From Flabesymbios commensalis (Eukaryota; Annelida; Polychaeta; Terebellida; Flabelligeridae): DNA of 64,000 nt. The stretch lies in the NCBI GenBank assembly GCA_964017125.1, contig OZ024912.1, forward strand, positions 77,298,154 to 77,362,153, written 5' to 3'. The notes below the pieces were generated by a model that saw only the letters and a list, made by a program, of their open reading frames with translations, searched no databases and was not told where the DNA came from. The translations under genes were made by a program, and so were the position numbers. Numbering within the stretch: the first letter of the stretch is position 1; every line of letters starts with the position of its first letter. Positions 13,568 to 22,900 of the stretch are shown here, one piece after another.

Positions 13568-13984
13568 AACGCAATTTTAAGTATGTCAAACATACTAAGT
13601 GAACTTAAGTGTACACGAGAGGCATAGGTTTAATAAAAGAAATGTCTCAAATGTTCATTTAAAGGATCTGTCAAAACTAAAACTTTATCGGCCTTTTCCA
13701 TCCAGATTTCAAGAGTTAAGACACGAGATATAGGGTAGCTACCGGCTGATTCAACACCTCATTTAGACCACCGCGACCCTCTGTTCGCCGAAGGCGCATC
13801 AAAATTAATTAAATTCTAAAATGCTTCTGTTTCCAGGTTCCTTGCCTCCCTTGCCAACCAGACATTTTCTAATGAGTATTATATACTAATGAAATATTTG
13901 GATAGGCTAAGAGAAAGCTTTCATACAAGCTTCGAATGCCTTAATCCCACTCTCAGCACCCTTCGGGTGCTAGGGTTCACTCAG
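13568..13984. repeat. 417 bp direct repeat, copy 1 (R1)
   Basis: This block starts with AACGCAATTTTAAG, exactly where the last satellite I monomer breaks off, and ends with GGGTGCTAGGGTTCACTCAG. It is repeated almost exactly at 14652-15070. A small hairpin (AGTATG/CATACT) lies near its start and another, AGCACCC-TTC-GGGTGCT, near its end. AGTGAAC near the start and GTTCACT at the end form a short subterminal inverted repeat. I find no open frame with a recognisable product. The 3' hairpin followed by CTAG recalls Helitron ends, but the match is not close enough to name a family. Confidence 0.85.
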
Positions 13985-14651
13985 TTATCATATTGTTTAC
14001 TGCTGTATGAATGCGGCTAGAGTTGTGTCAATGCCGGTCCGGCGTCAACAGCGTTGGGCCGACATTGACGCAACACTGGCAGCGTTGGCAGCATGCGTGA
14101 GTGACAGAAACACCGAAGTGCTTTCACAGTGTGGCTACCGCGGTGCCAATGTCGGTCCAGCGCTAACAATGCTGAGCCGGCATTGGCGCGACGCTAGCGG
14201 CGCTGACAAGCACTCGTGAGTGTGATAACAGCGTTGACGCGTTGACGGGCCAACACCTACGGCGTTGGTCAGCCACCGCGTCACGATAACAGCAGACGTC
14301 ACAGTCTGTTGTCACTCACCACATGTCAACGCAGGGGGTGATAATCAACACAATTGTCACCCCCCGCGAGGACTGTCATGGTGAGTGAAAGCAAGGGTTT
14401 AAATCCCCTGGTGGCTCTTAAAAGAGAACAAGCGAACTTTCTTAATTTCACAATTAAGATGACACGCTTCTAGGAATTTTCTATTTCTCAAATTATCAAC
14501 TTTAGACACCTTTTAGACCATTCCACCCAAATTCAATAAAATTACATAACTCTGACGTTCTTTCTCAGGGTATGCGGAAGTATGGCGATGGCACACAGAC
14601 AGTCAGGCAAACAACACGAGGTAAATTGATCACATTTGATCCAAAATTCAG
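13985..14651. repeat. Palindrome-rich segment between the two direct repeats
   Basis: This 667 bp stretch is GC-rich in its first 400 bp. It holds a 53 bp imperfect palindrome at 14022-14074, a second related one at 14143-14189, and a nested pair at 14313-14387 in which CACTCACCA/TGGTGAGTG surrounds GGGGGTGA/TCACCCCC. The two first palindromes look like diverged copies of one about 120 bp unit. The rest, to 14651, is AT-rich and featureless to me. It is probably a non-autonomous DNA element or a stack of them; no transposase is seen. Confidence 0.6.
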
Positions 14652-15070
14652 AACGCAATTTTAAGTATGTCAAACATACTAAGTGAACTTAAGTGTACAC
14701 GAGAGGCATAGGTTTAATAAAAGAAATGTCTCAAATGTTCATTTAAAGGATCTGTCAAAACTAAAAAACTTTATCGGCCTTTTCCATCCAGATTTCAAGA
14801 GTTAAGACACGAGATATAGGGTAGCTACCGGCTGATTCAACACCTCATTTAGACCACCGCGACCCTCTGTTCGCCGAGGGCGCATCAAAATTAATTAAAT
14901 TCTAAAATGCTTCTATTTCCAGGTTCCTTGCCTCCCTTGCCAACCAGACATTTTCTAATGAGTATTATATACTAATGAAATATTTGGATAGGCTAAGAGA
15001 AAGCTTTCATACAAGCTTCGAATGCCTTAATCCCACTCTCAGCACCCTTCGGGTGCTAGGGTTCACTCAG
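14652..15070. repeat. 419 bp direct repeat, copy 2 (R2)
   Basis: Nearly identical to 13568-13984, with a 2 bp longer A run and only a few substitutions by eye. The two copies lie in the same orientation, 1084 bp apart. Neither TG...CA ends nor a flanking target duplication is present, so a miniature LTR element is not supported. Confidence 0.85.
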
Positions 15071-15084
15071 GCGATCATATTGTT

Positions 15085-16132
15085 TCAGGCATATAACTAA
15101 TTTATATCCACTTTCAATTCTTATCGGAGATTTCAATTGTAAGCATACTTTTTTCGGATGTAAAGTAGGAAATACTAACGGAGACATTCTATTTAACATA
15201 ATTGAAGAATTAGACTTACTAATAACTAACGACAGCACTGTAACTTATAGACCAGGGACGTCCTCTGGCGGCGATCTACTAGATCTAGCGCTAGTTAGCC
15301 GCCAGATGGCGTCACGCATCCTATCATGTGATGTAGGCGATGACACTGGTTCAGATCATTTGCCAGTTCATTTAACTTTAGCTTCACCGCAAATTCAAAA
15401 ACAATTTCAGAGAGAAATTCTACAGTATGAAAAAACAGATTGGAACAGGTTTAATAAAGAAATAATAAATAACTTAGATAGACTCGAACCTGAAACACCA
15501 GAGGAACTAGACTTGGCTAACGAAAAAATAAGCAATATAATTAAAGAAGGGCTAAATAAAGCGTGTCCTAAAGCAAAACGTAAAGATAAAGCACTTTTTA
15601 TTTCAAATGAAACAATGAAATTAATTAAATTAAAGAGACAAATTAGACGCTTAGCTAGAAATACGCAAAAAGCAGAGGATAAAACTCTATATAATCAATT
15701 AAACAACTTAGTGAGTAAACAAAGATAGAGAAGAATTTTGGAAACTAAGAAACTAGACGAAACTAAAGACTCTAAAGAATTTTGGAAAACTATCAATAGT
15801 ATTAATGGTAAGAAATCAGGCGGCGCATCCAAGCCAATAATTAAAGAAAATGGTAATTTAACTCAAAACGACTTAGAAAAAGCAACCACGTTCGCTGAAT
15901 CTTTAGGCAAAATTCATAATACTCACACAGGTGAAATTTTTGATGATGAATTTAAAAATTTAATAGATAAAGCTATAAAAGAAAAATCGCAGCTTTTTTC
16001 AACTCTAAAAGAAAATAAAGTAGAAGATGGCGACGATAGTATACTACTCAGGGATATCTCGATTCAAGAAATAAAACTACAATTAGATAGGACCAAAGGT
16101 AGGTCTGCTCCAGGAGCAGACAGAATTAAATC
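15085..16132 (+). pseudogene. LINE fragment: endonuclease domain and linker to reverse transcriptase
   Basis: One reading frame runs from about 15085 to 16132. It encodes the C-terminal half of an apurinic-type endonuclease, with LIGDFNCKH at about 15120-15146 and GSDHLPVHL at about 15348-15374, the two signature blocks of LINE endonucleases. A lysine-rich linker follows (W.. FWKTINSI near 15780), then the PGADRI block at about 16110-16127 that comes just before the reverse transcriptase core. The core itself and the start of the protein are absent, so both ends are cut. One in-frame TAG at 15726-15728 interrupts an otherwise open frame. The order and motifs fit the Jockey/I/CR1 group of LINEs; I cannot place the clade. 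Base use is AT-rich, unlike the GC-rich DIRS-like neighbours. Confidence 0.8.
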
Positions 16133-16165
16133 GGGTGCTAGGGTTCACTCAGCCATCATATTGTT
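16133..16165. repeat. Tag motif: third copy at the LINE/DIRS junction
   Basis: GGGTGCTAGGGTTCACTCAG, then two bases, then ATCATATTGTT. The same pattern stands at 13965-13997 (two-base spacer TT) and 15051-15084 (three-base spacer GCG); here the spacer is CC. The sequence left of the tag is LINE coding sequence here, but direct-repeat sequence at the other two sites. The right part, ATCATATTGTT, also begins the DIRS-like units at 21528 and 27033. Confidence 0.8.
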
Positions 16166-16204
16166 AATTTTCAAAGCGAGAAAATTTTTTCCCTCTAAAG
16201 CTAA

Positions 16205-16358
16205 ACTTTTAGACGATGAAGTCATTACCATTCCGGCACAGCCTTTATTAAAACATCAATTTTAATACGCTTTGCGTCAAAATTGATATATTTTAATGAA
16301 AGGGTCTGTGCCTTCAATGGTAACGACATAAATGGGATTTATTGAAACGTCTAAAAGT
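16205..16358. repeat. 154 bp imperfect hairpin at the 3' end of DIRS copy A
   Basis: The outermost arms are ACTTTTAGACG and CGTCTAAAAGT; inner paired blocks include TTACCATT/AATGGTAA, GGCACAG/CTGTGCC and an apex ACGC-TTT-GCGT. The same length and pairing occur at 21568-21721 and 27083-27236. Several copy differences fall in loops or bulges. Confidence 0.85.
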
Positions 16359-16509
16359 ATCAAAATATATGATTTTTTTTTTTCAATATAAATAAAGCAT
16401 AATTTTGCCTTTACTATGAGAATAATCTCAGATCTAACTAAAAACATATTTACAATTATGTTTTTGTTGTATATAATTGAACCATATACATACTTTTCTA
16501 ATTTTTTAA

Positions 16510-17480
16510 TTTTTTTCTAGGAGCTTAAAATCTCCTAGCACCGCCCTCTGAACTGACAAATGTTCAGAGGCCGGGGCCCCCTGTGGAAGGGGTCTTATAT
16601 AGTATCTAGACATGGTCTGAACACTGGACCAGTCCGCTGCCGCCATGATTGTTGAAATGGGTACCGCCTTTGCTGCAGCCCAAGTCGCAGACGCGGCTCT
16701 AGTAGATCCACCTGGAGCCTGGATATTTGCATGCTCCAAAACTTTCGCCAGCCAGGCCCTGATGGTCTGCCTGCCTGCTGGTTTAAATGGTTCCACCGTA
16801 GTACGTAAAAGCTGCGTGTTCTCTTCTCTTTCCCCTTCAGTTAGCATGGGTCTAGAAAGTGTCTCTGACTCTCCCCACGACTTCAGAAGTTGTAAGACCT
16901 CTGCGACGCTCCAAATAGGCCTGACTTTCCCAGCTGGAGGTCTCGCCAGGTATACCGCCTTCATGAATCTACAGATCATGGGATGTTGACTCAAGGGATT
17001 TCGGGTCAATGGATTAATGATCGTAGCCACTGCAGCTCTGTGAAGTCTTATAGTAGACCAAGCCATTCGTTTAACTTGGTAGAGAAACCACAGATAATTG
17101 GCAAACTGGCCTACAGTTGGCTGAGTCCTAGGTACAGCGTATCCGCCACACCACTCCGACCATGTTCTCCATGCGCACGCATACTGAGACTTCGTGGATC
17201 CCCTCCATGATCCGCAGATGAACTCCGCCAAAGTCTGATCTGCTCCCTGCTCCTGGAAGGTTTCCCGCAGATAGTCCAGACTGTTAACCTGAGCTTGCTC
17301 AGAGATGGTAGATCCCTGCCTGTGCTGAGATCGCTCACCGTGGACTGCTGTAGAGGTAGACGAAGGGGTTGCTTCATTGACATCTGAATCAACTCCGGAA
17401 GCCATGCCGCTCTGGTCCAAAATGGTATAATCAGGATCAGGGTCTCTCTGTGCTCGTTCATCCTGTCCAGAATCCGAGAT
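16510..17480 (-). pseudogene. Tyrosine recombinase region of DIRS copy A (fossil)
   Basis: The N-terminal SAM-like DNA-binding part is visible as SWRGSTKSQYACAWRTWSEW, GQFANYLWFLYQ and STIRLHRAAVATI, then HPMICRFMKAVYLARPP. The C-terminal catalytic block reads GGSTRAASATWAAAKAVPIS, then WSSVQTMSRYYIRPL with the candidate nucleophile tyrosine. In DIRS elements this enzyme joins the circular DNA copy to the target by strand exchange, so no target duplication is expected. The coding frame overlaps the RNase H region. Confidence 0.85.
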
Positions 17481-18800
17481 ATCAATTGAGGAGGTGGGAA
17501 TGCATACATGAGCTCGAAGTCCCACTCTTTCTCTAAGGCGTTGATCCCAGCGGCTTTCTTGTCCCTCCTGTCTAACGTGAAGTATCTCTCCACTTGGGCT
17601 GACCGGTTGGATGCAAACAGACCCACCTCTGGCTCGTCGAGGCGTCTGAACACTTTCATCAGGTACGCCGCTGCTGTCACGTTGTCCAAGTGCACAGTCA
17701 TTGCTCTGCTCCTCAACGTCAGGATAAAACTTTGTACTGCCCTCAAGACCGCCAGTAACTCCAGATGGTTTATATGGAGATCCATCTCCTTCCTGGACCA
17801 AAGATCGCTGGCCGACCTGTGGTCCAACGTCGCACCCCATCCGACTGTAGAAGCGTCCGTCGTCATTGACAGGTCCGCCGAATGGGCCTTCAGACTCAAA
17901 CCTTCTGTAGGTGGCTGGGTCCACCATCTGACTGCGCTCTCTGCATCTCGATCCATCAGTAACTGGTCTGACCTCAGGGCGCTGATGACTGACATCTGGA
18001 AAGGACGCAAGTGTAGCCTTCCCAGATGAACTGCTCTCCATGCGAAGATCGCCTTTCCCAGAAATCTTTGAGCTATGACCAGGCTGGGATTCTCCAGTAA
18101 GTTGCGTATCAGCTGCATGAAACCCGCTCTCTTGTCCTCTGGTAAGAAAACCCTGAGAACTCGGGTATTCCAGAGGAGTCCGAGGTACTCGAACTCCTAC
18201 CGCGGGTCTAAATGGCATTTCTTCTGGTTCGTCTGGAAGCCTGCCTCCCTCAGTGTCTGTAACACGAAATCTGTGTGCCGTCTGAGCTCTGATCTGCTGC
18301 GGCCCAGCACCAAAAAGTCGTCTAGATAGACTACAACTCTTACCCCTTTCTCCCTGCAAAGGGTTATTAAGGGAAGAGTCAGCCTGGTGAACGTTCTTGG
18401 AGCCGAGCTGAGCCCAAATGGGAGTCTCCGGAACTGATATTCTTTGCCTCCCCAGCAAAACCGCAGAAACCGTCTGTGTTCCTTCGCGATCGGGACATGT
18501 AGGTAGGCGTCCTTTAGATCTATGGTCGAAGCCCAGTCGCCCTGCCGAAGGGTCTGCGACACGTCTTTTAATGTGGCCATCCTGAACGTCTTCTTTTTTA
18601 TGTAATGATTCAGGCCACTTAGATTGATAACGGGCCTGAATCCTCCGTCCTTTTTGGTTACCAAAAAGAGATTTGAATAAAAGCCCTTTAGGCTGTCTCT
18701 CACCACCTCTATGGCCCCCTTCGTCAAAAGGGAGTCCACCTCCTTCTGAAAGACTTTCTTTTTTTCTGAATTCTTTATTTTAATTTTTTTAATTTTTTTC
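17480..18800 (-). pseudogene. Reverse transcriptase and RNase H region of DIRS copy A (fossil)
   Basis: Reverse transcriptase motifs are clear on the minus strand: NLFLVTKKDGGFRPVINL, STIDLKDAYLHVPI, FGLSSAPRTFT and the catalytic block VYLDDFLVLG. RNase H follows, with TTDASTVGWGATL, HINHLELLAVLRAV and VHLDNVTAAAYLMK carrying the expected acidic residues. A YAFPPPQLI block then runs into the recombinase region. This arrangement is typical of DIRS-order polyproteins. The region is broken. Confidence 0.88.
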
Positions 18801-18899
18801 ACTGGGGGTCTTGACTCGAACTCGAGTCGATGACCACGGACAGCCTCGCAGACAAAACTGTCTCTCGCGACGCTGTCCCACCAGTCTCTGTCAAGTGGC

Positions 18900-20824
18900 C
18901 CAGGGAGTTACGGCCTTCTAGTGAAGAAAGGTCGGCCCCCCCCCCCCCCCCCTGGTACCCCTTGTACCTCTGGAGCCTCTACTGAAGCCGCGGCCACCGC
19001 GGCTGCCCCTGCGAAAGGGCTGCTGCTGCTGCCTAGTCTGCTGCTGCTGCTGTCCGTCCTGACTCTGGTATCTTCTTACCGGCGACCTGCTTCTTCTCCT
19101 GGTGGCCGGTCTGGAGTTATTCCGCAGTGCCGCTATCAGTAAATTGTTCTGTTGCCTGGAGGTGCTGGCTTGAATGGTTGGCTGAAGTGATGATGCCAGG
19201 AGAGAATCATAGCCCAGAGGAGCTGCTCTAATCTGCTGGGCCAACATCTTGTCGGAAATGGAGAGAGCAAGATTCTGACGTCTCTTGTTAGCCCCATCGT
19301 TGAACCTCGAACCCAGCATTCGCAGAGCATGTCCTAGAGGATGTGTTGATGCCTGCGTCATCTCTCTGTGAGCTTGTAGGAGTCTCTCCCGTACTGGGCC
19401 TTCTCCAATCTCCTCCACTGCAGATAAGAAATGTGTGGAGGCTCCCTCCAGATCAATTAGCCCCAGTTCTCTCTGTTGCCTCTCAACACCATGTCGGCTG
19501 TCTGACATCTTAACGTCGTAGGCACCTCCACCGGAATCTCCTGATCCAGAAATGGCTTAGCAGCCGGATCGCCTGAGTAAATCTTCTCAAGAATGTCTAT
19601 CTTATATCGGGGGTCCATGACTGCACCGCCTCTCGCCTGGCGCCAAAGCGCCAACTGCCTCTCTGTCTGTGTAACAACCGTTCTCTGTTTAGGCAAAGCA
19701 GAGCCCAAACCAGTCAGACTGCAACCTTCCAACCCCTGAATACCTTCAAAGGGGTTGTATTCCTCCTCTTCTCCCTCATGAGGGAAGTAAGAGGTCTCAT
19801 CGTACCCTTCAGTGGGCCAACCGTCCTCAGTCAGAGGATCATAATGCTCAGCCTCCACCTCACCAGGGTGGATAAACGGAGCCCGTGGCTGCTCCGGTTC
19901 ATCGAATGTCCGCCTCAGCGCAGGTGGATCATTATAGCCTAAGGTGGCGCCTCGAGGGGCGCCAGCCAGTGGACCCTGAGCCCTAAGTGGCCCAGTCCCT
20001 CGTACGGTAACAGGATTACCTGTACTGTCACGAATAGCCGTAGCTATTGGGCCCTAGACCCCCTGTACTCAAGTCCCTACAGAGGTAACAGCGTTACGAG
20101 TATTCTGCGCATTAGCAGTTGCCATTGGGCCCTGGGCTCCGTGGAGCCCAGTCCCTACCGAGTAAGCCGAGTTACAAGGTTGCTGCGTAGCAGCAGAAGC
20201 CAGTGGGCCCTGGACTAGTTGTCCAGTCCCTGAGGGGGTAACAGTGTTACCTGCCCTTCTAATAGACTGTGGGCCCTGGGCATCAGGCTGCCCAGTCCCT
20301 AGGGAGCACCTGTCCTCGACAGGGTTACACACCCGAGGCATAGCTGCCATCATCTCCCTCATGGACTCTTTCATGAGATCTTGCATCTCCCGTCTCATCT
20401 CCAGGCGCCAATCGCCTGGAGGAGCGGGGGCCGATACAGGGTATGAGACCCGCTGATCGAGCACTGGTACAGATGCTGGCATAGCCACCCGCAAGGGAGT
20501 GGTATGCAGAGGAGTCACAGGCTCTCTCTCAAAGGCTGCCGTGTCAAACAGGGCACCATCCAAATCACCAGTTTCCTGAGGAATTATCAAAGCTGGAGGA
20601 TCATGCTTCTGGAAGTCCGCCAGGGTGACGGTCGCCGCCGGCGTCTTCTTCTCCTTCTTCTCTGCCTTCCTTCCTTCCTTCTTGGTGCCAGCAGTGCCCC
20701 AAGAAATCTTAGCATAGGGAATAGATACCACCACAGAAGGAACCTTGTGTGTGGCTGGAGCCCTGGCCTTGTCCTCGGATCTGGCCCTGGTCCTTCTGTC
20801 CTCTTCTCTCCCTCTGCTTGACAT
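18900..20824 (-). pseudogene. Gag-like region of DIRS copy A (fossil)
   Basis: Reading begins at the ATG at 20824 with the basic, charged MSSRGREEDRRTRARSEDKA. Then come a lysine-rich stretch, a Pro/Ala-rich stretch, a block of GTG..QGP tandem repeats, an acidic stretch (HEGEEEEYNPFEG), a helical conserved block (DPRYKIDILEKIYSGDP; GHALRMLGSRFND) and an Arg/Ser-rich, Gln-rich and RGG-rich tail. Such basic, RGG-type tails are likely to bind nucleic acid. The assignment as gag rests on position ahead of the reverse transcriptase and on composition, not on a named domain. It is fragmentary. Confidence 0.7.
19990..20310 (-). repeat. Tandem repeats within gag-like region of copy A
   Basis: CCAGTCCCT-type words start at about 19992, 20070, 20148, 20223 and 20292, giving five repeats of 69 to 78 bp. 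In the gag frame they appear as 23 to 26 residue repeats of the form GTG..xxQGP. Equivalent blocks lie at about 25505-25820 in copy B and 31755-32070 in copy C. Confidence 0.75.
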
Positions 20825-20865
20825 AGTAGTTAATTCTTCAAAAAATTCTCGAGCTGGAAATAGGT

Positions 20866-21380
20866 TATATCTGTATGACCAATACATTACTTGCGTTCTT
20901 GAACACTTGCGTTCTTGCGCACTTGCGCGGTTGCGAAAGATGTTGATGCAAATCAAGCTTTTTCAAAGTTTTCATTTCCGCAATTTCACGTCTAATAAAA
21001 TTTATCAAACTTTTTTTGTTAAACGCGTGTTAGCGCCGAAGGTGTAACTGCAAATAATTTTCATTGGTTTAGCATATCTACACCTTTTAACCCTCCTTAT
21101 TTCAAACTAATGGGGTATAGTTTTGCTTTGAATTATCAAAATAACGTTAACATGACTGGAATTCCACCCCCTGGTGTGCCCATAGACACACATCTAACTT
21201 TCAGCAGTTAAACAATGGCCCGCATTGTGTCAACGTTTAGCCAACGTTGGCGCAGCATTAAAAATGTCGGCTAACCATTGGAAAAGCACAACTTAGCCAA
21301 CACTACATTATGTGTCACTGCTAACCATTAGTTACGACTGCAGTAAGGTGAGCATCTCAAAAGAGATACTCTGACAAGTT
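20866..21380. repeat. Satellite I-related segment upstream of DIRS copy A
   Basis: From ATATCTGTATGACCAATACA to CTCTGACAAGTT this 515 bp matches satellite I (for example 1199-1713) at roughly 90 percent by eye. Homology stops on the right just before the satellite's tRNA-like segment. On the minus strand it lies directly upstream of the gag-like start, so it may be the element's own leader or terminal region. Confidence 0.85.
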
Positions 21381-21527
21381 CGAATTCAAAAAATTTCAGC
21401 CTAGGAGTATTGTGATTGGTTCAAAACCACGTCCTCTGATTGGTAGATACCATCTACCAATCAGAAAGGGGCTTTAATCTTGCCTGTGAATGTGTATATA
21501 AGGCACAGCTAATCCATATCATATTGT
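21381..21527 (+). promoter_or_regulatory. Promoter-like segment: CCAAT boxes plus TATA
   Basis: GATTGGT at 21414 (inverted CCAAT), a perfect 13 bp inverted repeat at 21436-21464 whose arms are CTGATTGGTAGAT and ATCTACCAATCAG (NF-Y type CCAAT in both orientations), then TATATAAG at 21495-21502. The spacing of about 31 bp between the last CCAAT arm and the TATA fits a compact pol II core promoter reading rightward, antisense to the DIRS genes. The CCAAT boxes are symmetrical enough to serve the minus strand too. Activity is inferred. Confidence 0.55.
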
Positions 21528-21567
21528 TAATTTTCAAAGCGAGAGAAATTTTTCCCTCTAAAACTAA

Positions 21568-21721
21568 ACTTTTAGACGATGAAGTCGTTACCATTTCGGC
21601 ACAGCCTTTATTAAAACATCGATTTTAATACGCTTTGCGTCAAAATTGATATATTTTATTGAAAGGGTCTGTGCCTTCAATGGTAACGACATAAATGGGA
21701 TTTGTTGAAACGTCTAAAAGT
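21568..21721. repeat. 154 bp imperfect hairpin of DIRS copy B
   Basis: The outer 11 bp arms and the GTCGTTACCATT/AATGGTAACGAC, GGCACAG/CTGTGCC and ACGC/GCGT pairs match those of copies A and C. It lies about 66 bp downstream of the TATA-like box, so a rightward transcript would carry it near its 5' end. Confidence 0.85.
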
Positions 21722-21894
21722 ATCAAAATATATGATTTTTTTTTTTTTTTTCAATATAAATAAAGCATAATTTTGCCTTTACTATGAGAATAATCTCAGA
21801 TCTAACTAAAAACATATTTACAATTATGTTTTTGTTGTATATAATTGAACCATATACATACTTTTCTAATTTTTTTTTTTTTTTTTCTAGGAGC

Positions 21895-22900
21895 TAAAAA
21901 TCTCCTAGCACCGCCCTCTGAACTGACAAATGTTCAGAGGCCGGGGCCCCCTGTGGAAGGGGTCTTATATAGTATCTAGACATGGTCTGAACACTGGACC
22001 AGTCCGCTGCCGCCATGATTGTTGAAATGGGTACCGCCTTTGCTGCAGCCCAAGTCGCAGACGCGGCTCTAGTAGATCCACCTGGAGCCTGGATATTTGC
22101 ATGCTCCAAAACTTTCGCCAGCCAGGCCCTGTTGGTCTGCCTGCCTGCTGGTTTAAATGTTTCCACCGTAGTACGTAAAAGCTGCGTGTTCTCTTCTCTT
22201 TCCCCTTCAGTTAGCATGGGTCTAGAAAGTGTCTCTGACTCTCCCCACGACTTCAGAAGTTGTAAGACCTCTGCGACGCTCCAAATAGGCTTGACTTTCC
22301 CAGCTGGAGGTCTCGCCAGGTATACCGCCTTCATGAATCTACAGATCATGGGATGTTGACTCAAGGGATTTCGGGTCAATGGATCAATAATCGTAGCCAC
22401 TGCAGCTCTGTGAAGTCTTATAGTAGACCAAGCCATTCGTTTAACTTGGTAGAGAAACCACAGATAATTGGCAAACTGGCCTACAGTTGGCTGAGTCCTA
22501 GGTACAGCGTATCCGCCACACCACTCTGACCATGTTCTCCATGCGCACGCATACTGAGACTTCGTGGATCCCCTCCATGATCCGCAGATGAACTCCGCCA
22601 AAGTCTGATCTGCTCCCTGCTCCTGGAAGGTTTCCCGCAGATAGTCCAGACTGTTAACCTGAGCTTGCTCAGAGATGGTAGATCCCTGCCTGTGCTGAGA
22701 TCGCTCACCGTGGACTGCTGTAGAGGTAGACGAAGGGGTTGCTTCATTGACATCTGAATCAACTCCGGAAGCCATGCCGCTCTGGTCCAAAATGGTATAA
22801 TCAGGATCAGGGTCTCTCTGTGCTCGTTCATCCTGTCCAGAATCCGAGATATCAATTGAGGAGGTGGGAATGCATACATGAGCTCGAAGTCCCACTCTTT
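21895..22900 (-). pseudogene. Tyrosine recombinase region of DIRS copy B (fossil)
   Basis: The same N-terminal (GSTKSQYACAWRTWSEW) and C-terminal (TRAASATWAAAK; MSRYYIRPL) blocks as in copy A. The frame overlaps the RNase H tail, as known for the order. A palindrome CTAGGAG/CTCCTAG stands at its end (21887-21908). Confidence 0.85.

Larger units (their letters stand above)
16155..20865 (-). mobile_element. DIRS-like tyrosine-recombinase retrotransposon, copy A (fossil)
   Basis: The element reads on the minus strand in the order gag-like, reverse transcriptase/RNase H, tyrosine recombinase, followed by an untranslated end with a 154 bp hairpin. This order, the presence of a tyrosine recombinase instead of a DDE integrase, and the overlap of RNase H and recombinase reading frames are known traits of the DIRS order (DIRS1, PAT and Ngaro groups). 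It is broken, with roughly four to six breaks. It resembles copies B and C to about 98-99 percent by eye, so the array is young. Its left side abuts the LINE fragment and tag instead of the promoter-like segment seen left of B and C. Confidence 0.9.

Noticed and set aside
13875-13905. Hammerhead-like core in the 417 bp repeat (CTAATGAG, small stem, GAAA)
   Set aside because: The CTGATGA core is not matched and extra bases separate the stem from GAAA.
13568-15070. Miniature LTR retrotransposon with 417 bp LTRs
   Set aside because: No TG...CA ends, no target duplication, no primer-binding or polypurine tract, and the tag also occurs outside the pair.
16645-20821. Plus-strand open frames across the DIRS copies
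   Set aside because: They are shadows of the GC-rich minus-strand coding regions and show no domain.
20825-20865. Terminal direct or inverted repeat joining the two DIRS ends (GTTAATTCTTCAAA against GTTAATTTTCAAA near 21536)
   Set aside because: Only about 13 bases, AT-rich and imperfect; not enough to define element ends.
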